Shown: positions 7,069-8,447 of the stretch, one piece after another
How positions within the stretch are numbered: the first letter of the stretch is position 1
Layout: every line of letters starts with the position of its first letter
Assembly: GCA_002480735.1 (NCBI GenBank)
Contig: DLCS01000115.1
Coordinates: 1-8,447, forward strand
Direction: 5' to 3'
From: Bacillaceae bacterium UBA7792
Lineage (GTDB): Bacteria; Bacillota; Bacilli; Bacillales; Cytobacillaceae
DNA length: 8,447 bases
Translations under genes and position numbers: made by a program
Notes under the pieces: generated by a model
The model's input: only the letters and a program-made list of their open reading frames with translations
What the model was told of the DNA's origin: nothing
The model's database searches: none

Positions 7069-7452
7069 TTATCGTATCGTTTTTTCTGGTTCTGCGTGGA
7101 GCAGCTCAACAATCTCATTATCCTCATTCATGATCGCCACTTTAGGCTGATGAGTTGGAATTTTCTCCTCTGCAACGATTGCATAAGAAATAATGATGAC
7201 AACGTCTCCCTCTTGAACCAATCTCGCAGCTGCGCCATTAATGCAAATCACACGACTTCCTCTTTCGCCAGGGATGATATACGTTTCAAATCTTGCACCA
7301 TTGTTATTATTTACGATTTGCACCTTTTCATTCGGAACCATTCCGACTTCATCGAGTATATCCTCATCAATGGTAATGCTTCCGACATAATTCAGATTAG
7401 CCTCTGTGACTCGTGCACGGTGTATTTTTCCATTCATCATTGTACGGAACAT
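7069..7452 (-). CDS. panD: Aspartate 1-decarboxylase PanD (proenzyme)
   Basis: PanD converts L-aspartate to beta-alanine plus CO2 in the cytoplasm, feeding pantothenate synthesis. It is made as an inactive chain that cleaves itself between Gly24 and Ser25, turning Ser25 into the pyruvoyl cofactor. The 127-residue product shows this site exactly: NYVGSITID has G24 and S25. K9, R54 and T57-Y58 in [15 protein letters not shown], and [12 protein letters not shown] (72-83), are the other conserved family positions. Length equals that of B. subtilis PanD as I recall it. The ATG has AAGGGGG about 7 bases upstream. It is the third gene of the pan operon, 35 bases after panC, and is followed by a terminator. 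Nothing is missing or unusual; the call is secure. Confidence 0.98.
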   Translation of the reverse strand: MFRTMMNGKIHRARVTEANLNYVGSITIDEDILDEVGMVPNEKVQIVNNNNGARFETYIIPGERGSRVICINGAAARLVQEGDVVIIISYAIVAEEKIPTHQPKVAIMNEDNEIVELLHAEPEKTIR

Positions 7453-7487
7453 GATGAAGCCCCCTTTTTGCTAAATCTCTTCCTCAT

Positions 7488-8333
7488 TTATTCGACTGTG
7501 AGTACTAGGTTATCGATGAGACGAGCCTTCGAAAACTTCACAGCCAATGCCACGATTATTTTCCCTTCTAGCTTCTCAATTGGCCGCAATTCAGGGAAGG
7601 AGTAAATTTCAATATAATCTATCGTCCCTGAGGTCTTCGTCTCAATAAGGTTCCTCATCCTTGAAATAATAGCGTTCGGATTTGTTTCTCCCGCTTCTGT
7701 AAGCTCCTTCGCTTGAAGTAAGCTCTGATAAAGGATTGGTGCCTGTTCTCTCTCCTCAGGGCTTAAATGAACATTTCTGGAGCTCTTAGCGAGACCATCT
7801 TCCTCTCTGACGGTAGCAACTGGAATTAATTCAATTGGAAAATGAAAGTCCGAAATAAGCCCCGATACGACAGCAACCTGCTGTGCATCCTTCATTCCCA
7901 TATAGACCCGTTCAGGTGCGATGATATGGAAGAGCTTTGTTAGCACGGTCGCTACCCCATCAAAATGTCCTGGTCGAGATTCACCGCACAGAACATTCGT
8001 CCTTTCCTGCACGAGCACCTTCACTGACAAAGGGCTTGGATACATTTCCTCCACAGAAGGATAAAAGATATAATCTACGCCTTCCTCGATACAAATACGC
8101 CCGTCCCTTTCAAAATCTCGCGGATAGGAATCAAAATCCTCATTGGGACCAAATTGAAGAGGATTGACGAAAATACTAACGACCACGATATCGTTTGCTT
8201 TTCTAGCCTCTCTAATCAGCTGAATATGCCCCTCATGTAAATAACCCATCGTTGGAACATAGCCGAGTGTATTTTTTTTCTTTAAAGCTGCTGTTATTGC
8301 TTGCATTTCTTTGATGGTTGTAATGGTCTTCAT
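7488..8333 (-). CDS. panC: Pantothenate synthetase PanC (pantoate-beta-alanine ligase)
   Basis: PanC joins (R)-pantoate and beta-alanine with ATP, through a pantoyl-adenylate, to give pantothenate plus AMP and pyrophosphate. The 281-residue protein has the nucleotidyltransferase fold signatures in order: [10 protein letters not shown] (27-36), whose HEGH is the HIGH-type motif; [12 protein letters not shown] (56-67) contributing pantoate-binding Q60; [16 protein letters not shown] (115-130); the GMKDAQQ segment (146-152); and [12 protein letters not shown] (176-187), the KMSKS-like loop. The lysine variant LAKSSRN is normal for bacilli. The start ATG overlaps the panB stop as ATGA, and GGGGG lies 6 bases upstream, so translational coupling with panB is likely. 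PanD, which supplies its beta-alanine, is the next gene. Confidence 0.98.
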   Translation of the reverse strand: MKTITTIKEMQAITAALKKKNTLGYVPTMGYLHEGHIQLIREARKANDIVVVSIFVNPLQFGPNEDFDSYPRDFERDGRICIEEGVDYIFYPSVEEMYPSPLSVKVLVQERTNVLCGESRPGHFDGVATVLTKLFHIIAPERVYMGMKDAQQVAVVSGLISDFHFPIELIPVATVREEDGLAKSSRNVHLSPEEREQAPILYQSLLQAKELTEAGETNPNAIISRMRNLIETKTSGTIDYIEIYSFPELRPIEKLEGKIIVALAVKFSKARLIDNLVLTVE

Positions 8334-8447
8334 TGTTTGCCCCCGTATAGTCCTTGCAGTTCTTCTTCCTTCATCGTGAAGCTATAAGCATCTGTCGGGA
8401 ATGTAGCTTGTTTGACTTCCTGAACATAGCCTTCAAGCCCCTTTTGA
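8330..8447 (-). CDS. panB: Ketopantoate hydroxymethyltransferase PanB, C-terminal fragment (runs off the window)
   Basis: Only the last 38 codons and the stop are inside the window. The reading frame gives [20 protein letters not shown] (residues 3-22 of the fragment), then [16 protein letters not shown] and TGA. This resembles the C-terminal end of bacillary PanB, including the final GLYGGK. PanB transfers a hydroxymethyl group from methylene-tetrahydrofolate to 2-oxoisovalerate, the first committed step to pantoate. The TGA at 8330-8332 overlaps the panC ATG by two bases. The truncation is caused by the window edge and is no sign of a broken gene. None of the catalytic residues are in view, so the identity rests on the C-terminal match and on position before panC and panD. 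Confidence 0.9.
   Translation of the reverse strand, partial: QKGLEGYVQEVKQATFPTDAYSFTMKEEELQGLYGGKQ

Noticed and set aside
7096..7605. Plus-strand open frame of 169 codons antisense to panD and the end of panC.
   Set aside because: It is the reverse-strand shadow of two secure genes, has no family resemblance, and is rich in residues produced by antisense reading of conserved codons.

Overview
The window is a stretch of core chromosome from a low-GC Gram-positive bacterium of the family Bacillaceae (Bacillus or a close relative). Every gene lies on the minus strand. Read in the direction of transcription (high to low coordinates) the order is panB (3' end only) - panC - panD - dinG - ypmB/tseB - aspB - asnS - dnaD. 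This matches the B. subtilis birA-panB-panC-panD-dinG-ypmA-ypmB-aspB-asnS-dnaD-nth region as I remember it, except that no ypmA can be recognised between dinG and ypmB. The product calls rest on catalytic motifs, full-length agreement with the families, and gene order.

Region 7033-8447 is the end of the pantothenate operon. The panB stop and panC start overlap (ATGA), panD follows 35 bases later, and a hairpin with a T-run follows panD. PanB makes ketopantoate, the precursor of pantoate. PanD makes beta-alanine from aspartate. PanC joins pantoate and beta-alanine into pantothenate, the precursor of coenzyme A. Region 4143-6938 is dinG, a fused DEDDh exonuclease and XPD/DinG-type helicase, starting with GTG. 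Region 3912-4142 is a 231-base spacer. It holds a good extended -10 promoter for the next operon and a strong hairpin whose T-run lies on the plus strand, against the direction of all the genes. Region 880-3911 is the ypmB-aspB-asnS operon: a membrane-anchored cell-wall elongation factor, aspartate aminotransferase and asparaginyl-tRNA synthetase. It closes with a textbook terminator. Region 45-752 is dnaD, a replication-initiation protein; nth would be expected just beyond the left edge but is not visible.

One metabolic link is plausible: AspB interconverts oxaloacetate and aspartate, and aspartate is both the PanD substrate and the precursor of the asparagine used by AsnS. This is inference from enzyme function and is not shown by shared regulation. 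I see no mobile element, CRISPR array, tRNA, rRNA, riboswitch, T-box or phage feature, and no unknown multi-gene system. The observations most worth checking are the missing ypmA, the terminator pointing the wrong way next to it, and a few start-codon and motif details.
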